A DNA stretch of 64,000 bases from Hawksworthiomyces lignivorus (lineage: Eukaryota > Ascomycota > Sordariomycetes > Ophiostomatales > Ophiostomataceae). A model generated the notes under the pieces. The model worked only from the letters and a program-made list of their open reading frames with translations, was not told the DNA's origin and did not search any database. The position numbers and the translations under genes are program-made. Below, in pieces: positions 9,773-21,524 of the stretch. The stretch spans positions 62,001 to 126,000 of the forward strand of contig NTMA01000097.1 of assembly GCA_002917075.1 (NCBI GenBank), written 5' to 3'. The first letter of the stretch is position 1. Each line of letters opens with the position of its first letter.

Positions 9773-12332
9773 ATGGTTGCCCCTGCGGTTCCTGAGTATG
9801 TGTGCCTCCCCCCTTGCGCACACCGCATACCTCTGTTCGGCCCCCATCATCGCCTCGTGGTGAGACTAACTGTCGTTCTGTCCAGGATTACCGAGGAGGA
9901 GCTCCATGAGGCGGTAGAGAGCCGCACGGAGCAGCTCATATCTCTTCGCGAGCTTGGTCCCCCCGATCTAGTTCATCTTGTCAAGCAAGCAGTGCGAGGC
10001 AGCGGCCGCCTGGTACGAAGCTAGCCTCTAGGAATGTGAATCCCAATATAAATGTGTGCTGACTCTGTCACTTCTACTCGACTATCTAGGTTGGCGTATA
10101 CCATCATGTCACTGGCGTGGATGCGTCTTCGTCTGCCAGCTTAGCCGCATACATCAATACCCTCACCTACCGAGAACCCGGCACAGCAGCGACCACCAAA
10201 ATTACAGAGGGCCTCTACTGGTAGGAGACAGCTGAACCATCCTAGCACTTTCGTCGAGAAAGCTCTTATGAGCAGATATAGCTGATGCAGTTGAGTTTAT
10301 AGCTGTTACAATGCCCTCTCACGAGTGGACATGCGTGTCCACGTGTCGATTCCCGGCACCGTCGAGAGCTACTACATCGATGAGCGTGGCGAGAAAAAGA
10401 AGGCAACCGACGACATGTGGCTCGAAACCTACCTCTGCAGTGTGCTTCGCGCATACTCGTACGCCGACGACGGAAGTGGCGAGACCATCCGGAAGATTAT
10501 GGGTGTGCGGCGGTTCAACCCCGTCACAAACACTGAGACTGAGCACCGCTTCCTGAGTGCAGCTGAGCAACTCTTCTTCCGAGGTAAGATGCTACGGGTA
10601 GCTGGTTCTCGAGTGGTTCTCAATACGCTAACTTGGTGGATTCGCAGGCTGGCAGCTGGGCTCAGACTCTACCGTTCAGGTACCAACCATCGTTTCAAAC
10701 CATCTCGTCAGCGGTCTCTTGAAATATTTCGAGACAACTGGCCGGTACGCATCTGGTATCAACTTGTTCCAGAAGCTGCAGACGCAGAATGGAGAGGTCG
10801 CATCTCTGTTGGCCAAGGTTTTGTTTATGGGCAACGAAGAAGTCGAAGGCGTGCGCGTGCTGTACGAGGCGCTCAAAGACGACCCGATGGACTACGTCAT
10901 GCTGGACACCCAGGCCGAGTTCTTGCTGAAGAAGGCAAGCACCGCAGCAACTCCCGAACAGAAAGAGGAGCGGCTCCGCATGGCTCTGGGGTGTGCCGAC
11001 CGCAGCACGATTGCCGCTCCCAGTGAGTTCGGCACGTGGGCTCGGCTGGCCGAGGTGTACGTCGCCCAGGAAGACTGGGAGAATGCTCTCACCATTCTCA
11101 ACTCATGCCCCATGTTCACGTACCAGGACAAGGACGCGCCAATCATGCCCGAGCCGAAGGAGGTGACTCTGCCGATCCTTGCTGAGACGCGGCTGGACGA
11201 GATTGACGGCGAGATGGAAGCCCGGTACAGCGAGACGGTGGACCCGAGCTTGCTGAACCTGCGGGCCGCTGCCTACCGCGGCACGTTCAAGCACGCTTAC
11301 AACATTCTGACGGAGATGACGGCCAAGATTGGCTGGGATCAGCTGCTCAAGATCCGGAGCAACGTGTTCGTTATGGAGGACGAGTACCGGACTGAGAGAA
11401 AGGACTCTGTGACGTCGTACCCCACAAAGGGCGGTAATGATGGCAACAATGCCAATGCCAGCACCGACGCCCTTCGAGGCACCCCCGATCGACAGACCAA
11501 CGGTGACCACGCGGAGAGCGACGACGACGATGTCGACGCGTCGGATGCGGATTCCAAGGTTGACGAGCCCACAGAACCGAAGGAGGCCACCACCAGCGCC
11601 ACCAACGAAGACGACAGCCGCCACGGCGTCGAGAAGCCGACGTCTGCCGCGAACCTTGTCGACACCAAAGGCGACGAAAATGTAAGTATTTGCTCGGGAT
11701 GCGCATTGCATACGCATCCCATCATGTCCTCCTTTCAGGTCTTTCATCTTCCTGAGCTAACCCAATTCTCTCCGCCGTCTCAGGGTGTCATTCCTTCGGA
11801 CGAGCACTTGTCGAAGCTCAACAACAAGCGCCTGTGCGAGCGCTGGCTGGACAGCCTTTTCATGGTGCTCTATGAAGACCTGCGCGTCTACACCATCTGG
11901 CGCACACAGATGGCGCAATACCGCCAGCAGTCGATGCAGTACAAGAAGTCGGCAGAAGAATGGGAGATCCTCGGCCTGCTGGCCGAGCGCCTGCAGCACG
12001 AGGACGAGGCTGTCGAGGCCTTCCGCGCCTGCTTGGCTCAGCGCTTCAGCCCACGCGCCCTCTCGGGCATCCTGCGGGCCCTGAAGAAGATGCGCGGCGC
12101 CACTATCGAGACCGTGGCCGCCCTGATCCGGCTGGTAACCTGGCAGTATCGGTGGTACTCGGGCTTCTCGCCGGAGCTGCTCCAGACCATCCGGTCGCTG
12201 ATTGAGGAGGAGGGCGGCGTCAAGGTCGGCAGCCTGATCCAGGCGACCAACCTCCCGCAGCACGTGCTAGACCTGACGCACCATTATGCGGCCCTCTGCG
12301 CGACCTTCCACAGCAGCGGCACGGACGGCTAA
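9773..12332 (+). CDS. Chs5-Arf1-binding protein (ChAPs family; BUD7/BCH1-type exomer subunit)
   Basis: Six exons (9773-9795, 9886-10012, 10090-10220, 10303-10583, 10648-11681, 11784-12332) encode 714 residues. Junctions were set by reading-frame continuity and family motifs: LRELGPPDLVHLVKQ, YHHVTGVDASSSASLAAYINT, SRVDMRVHVSIPGTVESYY, GWQLGSDSTVQVPTIVSNHL, and the TPR-like part with FGTWARLAEVY and NSCPMFTYQDKD. The ChAPs family forms the exomer with Chs5 at the trans-Golgi and selects membrane cargo such as chitin synthase for the plasma membrane. A Thr/Asp/Glu-rich low-complexity insert lies before the last exon. The final intron (11682-11783) is 102 nt, has no in-frame stop and could be retained. 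BUD7 and BCH1 paralogues cannot be told apart here. Confidence 0.9.
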
Positions 12333-13129
12333 GACAGGGCCAGCTCGCGGGGGACAAGAGGGCAATCCCACACACGGGGTTCTAGGAGCCAGATGCGCGG
12401 TCCCCCGAGCGCTTGACTGCGGCACAAAGCAACAAGGGAAGAAAAGCAGAGCCCCTGTTTACGGCTTGGGAAGGAAATATCTGGCGGGGAGGTGTGAAGC
12501 TGTTCTTGTTTTATAATAGACTGGCTAAGCGTGGATGTCTCAAATTTGAACTTTCTAAACACTTTGCTTCGGCCAGAATGTCCGTCAATCTGCCGTGCTT
12601 TTTGTATGGGTATATCTGGCGGTAGTACATGTTTCTCACACGTCCTTCGAACTGAGGTTTTACTGTATATAAGCACATAGTCAACCCTTCTGTCTTAATC
12701 CAAGTCTATTTCCACTGCCGTTTCTGTAGATACCTACATAAATATAAAATGCAAACACCATCCCAATGCACGCTATGTGCTGAGGTAAAATATCAGTGAA
12801 GGCAGAATATTAAACAGAGCCCCAGTCCGACCGATGTTCCAGTTCTACCACCAATCTCTCAGTCCATAATGCAGCTACAAACAAATGAAATAAAGTGGAT
12901 ATCTAGTTCAATGCTCCCAAATGACTTTTTTTTCACTTTCCTCTTCCACGACGAGAAAAATGAACTTGATCGTAAATGCTATGCAGACCCAGAAAGCTCC
13001 CATAAGTCATATGGAACAACAAAAAATTAACAAGCAAACCCCCAAGTGCCAAAGAGCAGAAAGGCGAGGATGGCAAGAATTAAACGTAGCAGTTTAGCAG
13101 CACCAACACAAGAAAAAGCAGGTGCAACA
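12333..13129. other. Convergent 3' spacer
   Basis: About 800 nt between the stop codons of the exomer gene (+) and the TBC gene (-). The sequence is AT-rich and shows no gene or repeat beyond short A/T runs; it presumably holds both 3' UTRs. Confidence 0.5.
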
Positions 13130-16100
13130 CTACATCACCTCAGCAGCAGGACGCCGTTCACGCCGACGGCTAAACAGCGTTCCTTTTTTCTGCGCGCTGG
13201 TTGATGTAAACGAATCGGCCTCTGCGTCAGAAACGCCGAGCCCCCCAGTTGCGTCGCTGGAGTTCACGACATTCACACCATTGTTTGCAGACGCGATCCT
13301 AGCTTCTTTGAAAGCATCGCGCTGCTCGCGGCGTTTCTCCTCAATGCTCTCTTGGCTAAGGTGTCCAAAGCCATTGCGGCGCCGGAAAGTGGCCTCCATG
13401 AGCATGTTGCAGTCCAAGATATGACGAGGTATGCCTTGAACAACGCCAAACATCTCCATAGGGTCGGAAACAGCACGGATTTCAGGCTCGCCGAGCTTGA
13501 AGATCGCTAGTGCAATGCGAAATAAAGTTTTGCTGCCTTCATAAAAGAAAATGTCCCATACACGAAGTGTGGTTTCTATGGGAAGAGTGCCAATAAAGCA
13601 CGACATGAACCAAGCAGTCATGCAGAGCGTAATGGGTGGTAGGCGATCCGCAGAAGTAGCAAGCGACGCATCACCCGCACGATTGCCACCTATTCTCGGT
13701 AGTTTCATTTTCCGTCCGAGAGTTCCATATTTTGGCACGTCGCGATTAGTATGATGACCAGCTGCTCCCGTAGTAGGCTCTTCAAGTTCCCCAGCAATTT
13801 TTGCCCAGACGCTTGGAAGGGACTCTTGCAAGGCTGTCATGAGAACACTCAAGTCCACCTTGGAGCCTTCTAGGGACATTTCATGTGTGCCGGGCAAGAA
13901 GATGCGTGTAATCACGTTCAAGAGCCAGAAGCACTGCTCCTCCGTATCGACAAACAACAAGAGCAAGCCAGCCAAAAAATTAAGGCTCTGGCAGTAACCA
14001 ATGCGAGGGTTATAGATGGAGAAAGCGAGTAATACCCTGCGCAGCTTAGACACTATCTTAGGTTCTTCGGGTCGATCGGCCGTTACATCAACGTTCTGTT
14101 TACCAGCAGTTTCATCTTCTTTTGTCTGGCTGCTATCACCGTGTCCTGGCTGCTGATCACCAGAGAATTGAAACTTGACGTTGTCCGGAAATGTACGATG
14201 AAGGTCTCTTTCAATGGCCTCGATGTCGACATCTTTGGCTTCTCCACGGACGGCGCGGAAAATCAGCTGGTCATAAATACCAGGGTGCTTAGCCACGATG
14301 CTAGGGCCGCCAGCATAATAGAACCAGGCAGCACCTCGCCATTCAGGAGGAATACCCTTGCGAATAAAACGCTTAGTCTTGACACTAGGTGGTGGAAAAC
14401 GCGTCGGATTCTCTGTCATCAATCCAGAATCTCTGAGGTAGGTAACCCATTTTCTCCGGCGCCGGCCAATGTATTCGCTGTAGGGCCCATTCCAAGCGTC
14501 ATATTGTTCGCGGGTGATGTATTGGTTGTGCTTCCAGAACCCGTAGCGGTCTCTCATTCCCGGCTCCTCGTGCTGGCCCTGCGCTTTGGCAAATAGAGAC
14601 GGTGCTTTCGCAGACCCTGGGCGATCTTCCACAGATGGGGAAAGAAGGGGAGTCGCCACTGGAGACAGCGGCGTCAAGGGCTTCTCCACAGATTCTAGCA
14701 TCTTCGCAGAATCACGCTTCTCCCGAATCTCATCTTGATCGTTCTTATTTAGCTCCAAAAGCCGCCTGTCTGTCATATGCTGCGCAGCAAGATCCATCCC
14801 AGTATTAGTAGGCACAGATGAAGAGAGCCTGTGGTTGTGGGTTAGGTCCTTGGAAGCGCGCATCGACCTTGGCGAATCGACTTTGGCACCGTCTTGCCCT
14901 GGGGTTGACTGTCCTCCACGGGAAGGTATGGGTAGAGAATCGCTCATTGCCTCTAAGATCTGCGAGCCAATGAAACCAGAACTCGGGCCGTCTTGCTGTT
15001 GTTCTAACGGCGTCCAATCGCCACCGTTTCCTTCGGCGTCCGTCAAATCATCGTCGCCCGAGTCTCTGCCGTCGATACCTCCGTGTGGCCCGTCTAGATC
15101 GTTATCTTCTGCACCTGTCGAATCTCCAAAGCCCTTTTCGTACATGCCCATAACATCCTCAACACTCAGCCCTTCGTCAAGATCTTGGCCAGTATTCGTA
15201 AACCAGGAGATGGATGTCCTCGAGCTGGTCTTGGTCAACACGCTGCTGCGTGCTGTGCTGGAATCAGTAATGTTAGTTCGTTGGGCTGTCGAGGTTGTCC
15301 ACTGAGAGCGGTAGCTAGACCGTGTTTCCTCGTCAGCCAGCCAAGGCTGCGGTTCGCGTAGTTGGGTAAGGCCCTTACTCAGGGTAGAGCCACCATTGAC
15401 CGTAGTTGTGCCACCGGTATTGGCACTTCCAGTGCTATCTGTTCGGCTGTATGCCATTGGCGGGCGTGATAATCCAGGGGACATCGAACCAGAACTTTGG
15501 ACCGCGGACGGTCCAAGTCCGTTCGAGCGGAGCTGGTCATTGGAAGGCCGGTGAGTGACAGATGAATAGGCTGAGGAAGATTTGTTGGAGGAGATCGACA
15601 GGCCACGTGCACGTTCTCGCGGCCATGCGGACTGTGAAGCCTGTGGAGCAGACACAGGAGAGGAGCTCTCTAGCAGAACTGGCTCTTGCTGCCGATGACG
15701 GACTGTGATGATTGGGAAACCGTCACGTGTGCCCTGCTTGACGCTGGGTTGCCGTGGCCGGGAGAAATTGCCGATGAGCATGGCTCCCGAAGGCCCTGTT
15801 GGAGAAGATGTAGTTCGTGATTCAGAAGAGGGTGCAGGTGATAGAGGAAATTGTGTCAAGGGAGAGACTGTTGGAAATGGCTCTTCTTGCTTCTCGGTAA
15901 GAGGTGAAGAGTCCTGTGTAGAATGAGGAATTCGGTCTGGTGTCGACGGCTTAACAACGAAGGGGTGCGAAGAGAGCCCAGGAAAATGAGATGCTGAAGC
16001 AGAAGACGAGGACGGGGAACGGAGGAGAGACCCGGACGTCGCAAGAATGGAACTAGGAGTTGGAGAAATAGGGCTCGTGGGTGCTGTCGACACGGCGGCA

Positions 16101-16702
16101 GAAGCAATCGAAGAATGAATGGAGGAAACGGGGACTGGGACAGCGACTTCCGACGATACTGAGTGACTATACAAGGCGGTGGAATTTTTGGCGAGAGACG
16201 CCCAACGTGGTGGGATGGGAGAGCTCGGAAGGGACTCCGAACAGGGTGAGCGGTGGCGGCTCTCGTTGTCTTCGTCGTTGTCAGTTTCGCCTTTATAATT
16301 CACGGAGTCGTCACCGTCCTCACAAGCCTCGTCGATGCTGTCGTCGAATGCAAACTTATTTTGATGAGATGGACTTTTAGAAGAATGGGTTAGAAAAGCT
16401 CTGAGGCTTCCGTTGCTGTCGAAGTTGTCATGATTAGGGAGAATTTGGTTGTTATGGCCCTCTGCGCTACCATTGGTAGCATCGGCACCCTCGACGAAAC
16501 GAAGGGGCTCCACGTTTGAAGCGGCATCGTCACGTTTCGTCGGGGGTTGGGTCTGTCGCAGGCGGTTCGAGTGCAAGCCGAATTCGCGATTTCTTATGCT
16601 GCGGTGGCGTCTGGAGACCGAAGACGTAGGCGATGAAGAAAAGGCAGTTGGCCCTTCGACATCAGCTGCATATGCCGCATCGTCTTGTTCGAGGTAAGCC
16701 AT
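13130..16702 (-). CDS. TBC-domain Rab GTPase-activating protein
   Basis: An intronless 1190-residue protein starting at the ATG at 16702 (MAYLEQDD); no in-frame ATG lies upstream in the open frame. Residues 1 to about 715 are disordered and rich in Ser/Thr/Pro, with many SP sites. A short region around 717-755 (RYGFWKHNQYITREQYDAWN) precedes the TBC domain at about 780-1090. Both catalytic fingers are visible: IERDLHRTF (I830, D833, R836, the arginine finger) and IGYCQ (Q905, the glutamine finger). The family speeds GTP hydrolysis by Rab proteins in membrane traffic. The TBC domain carries two loop inserts (around 846-882 and 972-1020). The tail is basic. The Rab target cannot be read from sequence; a GYP3/MSB3-like relationship is possible but unproven. 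Confidence 0.9.
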   Translation of the reverse strand: MAYLEQDDAAYAADVEGPTAFSSSPTSSVSRRHRSIRNREFGLHSNRLRQTQPPTKRDDAASNVEPLRFVEGADATNGSAEGHNNQILPNHDNFDSNGSLRAFLTHSSKSPSHQNKFAFDDSIDEACEDGDDSVNYKGETDNDEDNESRHRSPCSESLPSSPIPPRWASLAKNSTALYSHSVSSEVAVPVPVSSIHSSIASAAVSTAPTSPISPTPSSILATSGSLLRSPSSSSASASHFPGLSSHPFVVKPSTPDRIPHSTQDSSPLTEKQEEPFPTVSPLTQFPLSPAPSSESRTTSSPTGPSGAMLIGNFSRPRQPSVKQGTRDGFPIITVRHRQQEPVLLESSSPVSAPQASQSAWPRERARGLSISSNKSSSAYSSVTHRPSNDQLRSNGLGPSAVQSSGSMSPGLSRPPMAYSRTDSTGSANTGGTTTVNGGSTLSKGLTQLREPQPWLADEETRSSYRSQWTTSTAQRTNITDSSTARSSVLTKTSSRTSISWFTNTGQDLDEGLSVEDVMGMYEKGFGDSTGAEDNDLDGPHGGIDGRDSGDDDLTDAEGNGGDWTPLEQQQDGPSSGFIGSQILEAMSDSLPIPSRGGQSTPGQDGAKVDSPRSMRASKDLTHNHRLSSSVPTNTGMDLAAQHMTDRRLLELNKNDQDEIREKRDSAKMLESVEKPLTPLSPVATPLLSPSVEDRPGSAKAPSLFAKAQGQHEEPGMRDRYGFWKHNQYITREQYDAWNGPYSEYIGRRRRKWVTYLRDSGLMTENPTRFPPPSVKTKRFIRKGIPPEWRGAAWFYYAGGPSIVAKHPGIYDQLIFRAVRGEAKDVDIEAIERDLHRTFPDNVKFQFSGDQQPGHGDSSQTKEDETAGKQNVDVTADRPEEPKIVSKLRRVLLAFSIYNPRIGYCQSLNFLAGLLLLFVDTEEQCFWLLNVITRIFLPGTHEMSLEGSKVDLSVLMTALQESLPSVWAKIAGELEEPTTGAAGHHTNRDVPKYGTLGRKMKLPRIGGNRAGDASLATSADRLPPITLCMTAWFMSCFIGTLPIETTLRVWDIFFYEGSKTLFRIALAIFKLGEPEIRAVSDPMEMFGVVQGIPRHILDCNMLMEATFRRRNGFGHLSQESIEEKRREQRDAFKEARIASANNGVNVVNSSDATGGLGVSDAEADSFTSTSAQKKGTLFSRRRERRPAAEVM

Positions 16703-18111
16703 CGTCGCTGCTGAACCCCATTCGCATGCACCATGATTGTCACGATCAACAGCGTCACATAAGATGGCGATAGAGAAAGAGAAGTGCAAAGGGAGAAGAC
16801 CCAAAGAAACCTGCCAATTCGTGGCTGGGGAGGGACCGTTTAGACTTTATGACTTCGCCAGCTTTATTTCTTTTTTTTCTTTTCTTTTTTTTCCTTTGCC
16901 TCTCCACGAGCATTATTATTTCCCTCTGTCGTTCTTTCCTAATTCATAAGTACGGAGTACATTCTTTCCTTTTTTTTTTGTTGACTTTTCAGGGGGTAGG
17001 GCGCGGGTGCATCCAGAAGTGGGTATCGTATAGCCCGTCCGCAGTATAACACTGTTTGCGGCCTCCTTAGTGCGGGTGCTGTTAGTGAAGCAAGATAGTG
17101 TACGTTGCATGCCATGTCAATGACGACTGCTTGGGGAATGTAATCTGCCTTGGAGGGTCCGTTGGCGCTATTGTTTGTGGTCTAACTATGAAGTTACTTC
17201 CACGTCACGAATACTCCGTACGTATCTCAAAGTACCTCCGTAATTTGCTTTTGGTGACCTATTTGTTGGTTAAATGGCGCTAGAACGCGGTGCATCTTCT
17301 GTGCAAGGCAGGGACCCTGGCTCACCAACACCGGTATACTCTCCCGTGGGTCAGTGTGCGGGTCTTCGTTATTACCTTGCTCTGGAGCGTGTGCGAGGGC
17401 GCCGTATGTACGAAATACAAGAAAATCATGGTTTTGCTAAAGACGGAAAACCGCGACCAAAACAAACTTAGAAATCTGTTGTCTACGGGCACAAACGCGG
17501 TGACGCGTTTGAACGCCAACGGTATATTAACGGTGCCAAATATGATGATAGGCAAGAGAACCAAAAATGGTTCTTGTCAACACAAAACCGGAAGGATACC
17601 TGACGTAGAGAATCTTAGCGGCTACCAGAGCATCAGCAGTTCCGATAGGCAAATACACAGGAAATACGAAGTATTGCGTGGGAGCAGAGGCATGGAAGTA
17701 AGACAGGGGTTGGACATATGTATCAGGGAAATCTAGCCAAGAACGTGAGAGGCAAGACAAATAAATCAGCGCCCAAGAAAAAGCCCTCAGCTTTAGCAAA
17801 GTCATAATTGTCAAATGGTGCTGTTAAGTAGAGAATGAAGACCACAATCACGCTTGGTGCAGGCCACAATAGCGGCTAAGAACGAATTTCTTTGCTTGCT
17901 CGGATAGGCTCATCTTTTCAGTGGCTTATTAAGTTGGTATGTCTGCTACTGCATACGCTCAGGGGGCATCGACAGTGTTTCACTTTGAAGATCGCTGCGC
18001 GTAACGACCGCACACGCAGCCAAAGCAAGCGACTTACTTGTATGGCGAATCTGAGGAAAGTAATTAGCTGCTAGACTGAGATCTACAACATATACGCCAT
18101 ATGTCTTTTCG

Positions 18112-18129
18112 CATGCATATATATGCATG
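18112..18129. repeat. 18-bp perfect palindrome
   Basis: CATGCATATATATGCATG reads identically on both strands. It is isolated in a gene-free region and its function is unknown. Confidence 0.7.
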
Positions 18130-20219
18130 GCCCAACCAAGCAATATTAGCTGCTTGCTAGCGATTGAGAGGTTCAAAAATGAAATAATAAGATCAGAAAT
18201 GGGATTGCAGCAGTAGCTGTTCGTGTTGATCATGAAAAAGAAGGGAATCGTTGATGAGCAGCAATGGGAACTATGAAGCAAAGAGACAAACACGCCTGAG
18301 AAACATCCATTATTCTTAATTTCAAATCAGAAAACTTCCTCATAGCCTCTCCGCTTTGCTCATTTCAGGACAGCTCCCCGAACATGGTGCCCTCGCCCTG
18401 GCTCTCATTTCATCGAACCTAAGGAAACCCGCAGCCGCGGTTCAGGGGACCATTCCGGCACACTACGGTACTTCCATGTGCCTTTTATTTGCGGAGACAT
18501 TCAGTTGTCATTATTCGTACTAGTGTTCAGGATATTATACACATGTACATTAAAGAGTATACAATACGGGAGTATAGCGACACAGAAGATTATTTCCCTC
18601 TCCTTCTTCCACCCTGCTAGCATGAAGCAAACCCAACCCTGACACGCGGGTTTCCTTGCTTTGCTACTCTCCATCACCCAGTGCTCTGTTTACCTCGTCT
18701 CCATACACCCACGAATAAGCATTAATTTCTTAGATCTTTGTGGTTTTCTTCATGATGCAAATTGCATCAAAAAAAATTTGTTCGACGTGATGCTCCACTG
18801 TGCCCCGTATTGCCCAGTGTCTCTGACCGGGGTTTGTCTTTATTGTACCAGCTAGACAAGGAAACCGTTCTGTCATATAAAAGCCTCCCATTTCTCAGTA
18901 TTTCCATAAGAATGTTGTGTGCTTGTCAGAATTTTCTTTTTCTCCTCTGTCTAAGATTCTGTTCTTTCCTCGTTTCGTGATCCAATGTGCTTAGCCAGCA
19001 CTTCTTTTGCGCCAGCGTCCAGGACTCATGATATTGCAGAAATACTCGGCGGCATTCTACAGATTTATTCGACGAAGAGCCGGACCGACCGGAAGTTGCA
19101 ATGTTTACCGCACAAGCCCAGTATATCGTGATATCTGGAACAAAGAGCAGTCGCGTAGAAGCGAGCACACCTTTACGCGTTTTTGCAATGCACGAAGTTG
19201 CCCAAAAACTTCCCAGACTATCCCGTCATTTCCTTTTTGATGCTACAACGGCAGAGATGCTTTGATCCAAAAAGTCTCGACGTCAGGGAAATGAGATGTC
19301 ACAAGCACTTCAGATGACCCGTTACGGAGCAGTCTCAAGTGCGCTAGAAAGTGAGCGGTCACGGTGCGACAATGGAAGCGAAAAACGCGAAACGCGTCGA
19401 CTCATGCCGATGCTACAAGTCCTCTCCCCCTCATTCTTCCCCCGCGTCTTCGTTTAGCACTGGCCAAGTCTTCTTCCTAAGCATACTTTCCTCGGCAATG
19501 CTCATTTATGTCATCCATTCTCTTTCCTTTAGGCGGCCCCTTCATTATCTTTCACATAATCATTCATATTAGCGGAGGCCAGTTCAGCTCTCGGGCAAAG
19601 CTGCCAGTTAAGCCTTTCACACAAACTTGCACTTCAAGCAACTTTTAGACCAAAAATGCGCTACTAATTCATGGCACTTTCAACACATCCCGGTACAGGA
19701 GAGGCCAGAGCTTTGCTTCAGTAAGCAAAGGTGCAATGGCCGTTTGCCAATGCAACCTGGCAGCACCATTTCCATCACATTCATTACACAAGCCGAGCTC
19801 CAACAGCTCGCTCTGTAACCTATCACCCTATTTCCCTACTTCCGTCCCACGTGACACAACGGGAGTTTGTTCTGTCATCTGTCAACAGCTGCCAACTTGC
19901 CAGTGGGAAGTTGCTTATCCGAGGCATGCTGATGCCGTCCGAGCTTGACAAAGTCGGCCAATCATAGTTCATATATCTAGCAAAACGGTGCATGTTTCCC
20001 ATTTCTCGGTGGGAGTGTGGCGCAGGGACCACCATGTGGTCCTTGCTCCCGCTCCCAAAAAAAGGTACAATCCATTTCACACCGGGCGGAAAGAAAGCGA
20101 ACGCACTATTCACATAACGGATAACTGCGTCCACCCCCCTTCTGGGCTTGGTCCTTCCGTCCTCCCTTGCGTGCGCAGCGCAAAAGCCGTAGAGAAAGCG
20201 AAAGCAAGGCAATGGGGGA

Positions 20220-20575
20220 GCTTGAGCTTCCCCCTCACCCCCCTTCTTTGCTTCCCTCCCAACCTTTTTCTCTCCTTCTTTTCTTTCTATTGCGCCTTCC
20301 CTCCTCTTTCTTTCCTGTGTGTTCCTTCCCTCCCAGCCGCTTTCTTTCTGGTGCCTTAACAATTTTCCCACAAGCCGTGGCGGCTTTCAGCAGTAAGTAA
20401 TAGTAGTAGTATTACTCGTAGTTCTCTTACGTAGAGGTTGTCCCCTTTCCCCCCTAGAGTCTGGTCTCCCCTTCTTTCTTTTCTTTCTCGTTCTACCGTC
20501 TCTCTTCTCTCCCCTTTCTCTTCCTCCTCTTCCTCTCTCTCACCTTTTCGACCATCAAAATTTGCCTCTAAACTG
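20220..20575 (+). promoter_or_regulatory. Pyrimidine-rich promoter/leader of the acidic-protein gene
   Basis: A long C/T-dominated stretch on the coding strand ends about 50 nt before the ATG at 20628. CT tracts like this are typical of core promoters of highly expressed genes in filamentous fungi. The assignment is by composition and position. Confidence 0.45.
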
Positions 20576-20627
20576 TCCAAAATCCATCAATTGAACCTCT
20601 GAAAGCATCAAAGCAGGTGTTCTAAAC

Positions 20628-21524
20628 ATGTCTACGCGCAAGAGAAAGCAGGAGGAGGAAGAGGAGTTCGTCTCCCTTCCCAGCGGTGACGAAGAAGAGG
20701 AAGAGTAAGTTCTTTTTTATGAATAGCATCAAAGAGAGCCCCTTCATTGTCGTTCCTTGAAGTCGTACCCATGGCGGGGTTCTCCTATGTTAGATTAGAT
20801 GGCGGTTCAGCTATGCGACGTGGTTGTGGATGCGACAGCCAGCCGGTCTTGTCCGATGTTGCGACAAGCTGCGCAAATATGGCGGATCTCGTCGCATCGC
20901 ATCGCATCGCAGCCTCTCGTCCTTCGCACCATATCAAGCGGCAACAAGCCCATAGCGTGGATCCATATCTTCAAATAGTTAACTAATGCGTAACTTAGAT
21001 ACGAGGAAGAGGACGACTATGACGAAGACGATGCCGAGGATGATGAGGAGGAGGAGGAGGAGGAATTTGACGAAGATGGTGACGACGCTGGTGATGACGA
21101 AAAAGCCAAGCCTGGTAAGTGACGACAATGATCCATCGTTTGTTCCCTATCTCGAGGCTCTTCATTTATGCTGACAAATAACGCCATCACAGCTGCTCCT
21201 CCCAAGAAGAAGCAGAAGGTTGCCCCCGAAGGGGACGATGAGGAGCCTGTGACCAAGAATGGCAACGGTGTCGCAAAGAACGGCGTCGATGACGAGGATG
21301 ACGATCAAGAAGATGTCGAGGGTGACGAGGACGAAGAAGATGCCGAGGAGCCCGAAGAGCCAGAGGAGCTCGACGAGCTCGAGGGTGAGGATGAGGAGGC
21401 CGATGCCGATGCTGATGCCGGTGACGACCTTCCCACCAAAGCGACCGCCAAGGCTGCTGAAGCGCATGTTGTTGCCGATGACGGTGAAGATGAGGTTGCT
21501 GCTGGTGGTGACGAAGAGGATTAG
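20628..21524 (+). CDS. Highly acidic nuclear-type protein of unknown function
   Basis: Three exons (20628-20704, 20999-21114, 21193-21524) encode 174 residues. The introns are 294 and 78 nt with clean GTAAGT donors, and phases agree across both joints. About half the residues are Asp or Glu (86 of 174 by my count), in runs of up to ten acidic residues. The start MSTRKRKQ is basic, and a PPKKKQKV stretch near residue 67, close to the SV40-type nuclear signal, follows the second joint. No folded domain is recognisable. The composition suggests a nuclear protein that binds basic partners such as histones, but that function is inferred from charge alone. The CT-rich leader suggests good expression. 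It could belong to a small fungal acidic-protein family; I cannot name one. Confidence 0.8.

Larger units (their letters stand above)
16703..20627. other. Gene-free 3.9-kb spacer
   Basis: Divergent spacer between the TBC gene and the acidic-protein gene. It holds T-rich promoter-like sequence just upstream of the TBC start (16860-16980), two TACGGAGTA/TACTCCGTA motifs (16951 and 17212), an 18-bp perfect palindrome at 18112-18129 and a strong pyrimidine tract at 20220-20570. No open frame here shows family resemblance or a consistent exon structure. Confidence 0.45.

Noticed and set aside
11103..12263. Two long minus-strand frames (214 and 168 codons) across the exomer gene
   Set aside because: Antisense shadows of GC-ending codons; the plus strand carries clear family motifs.
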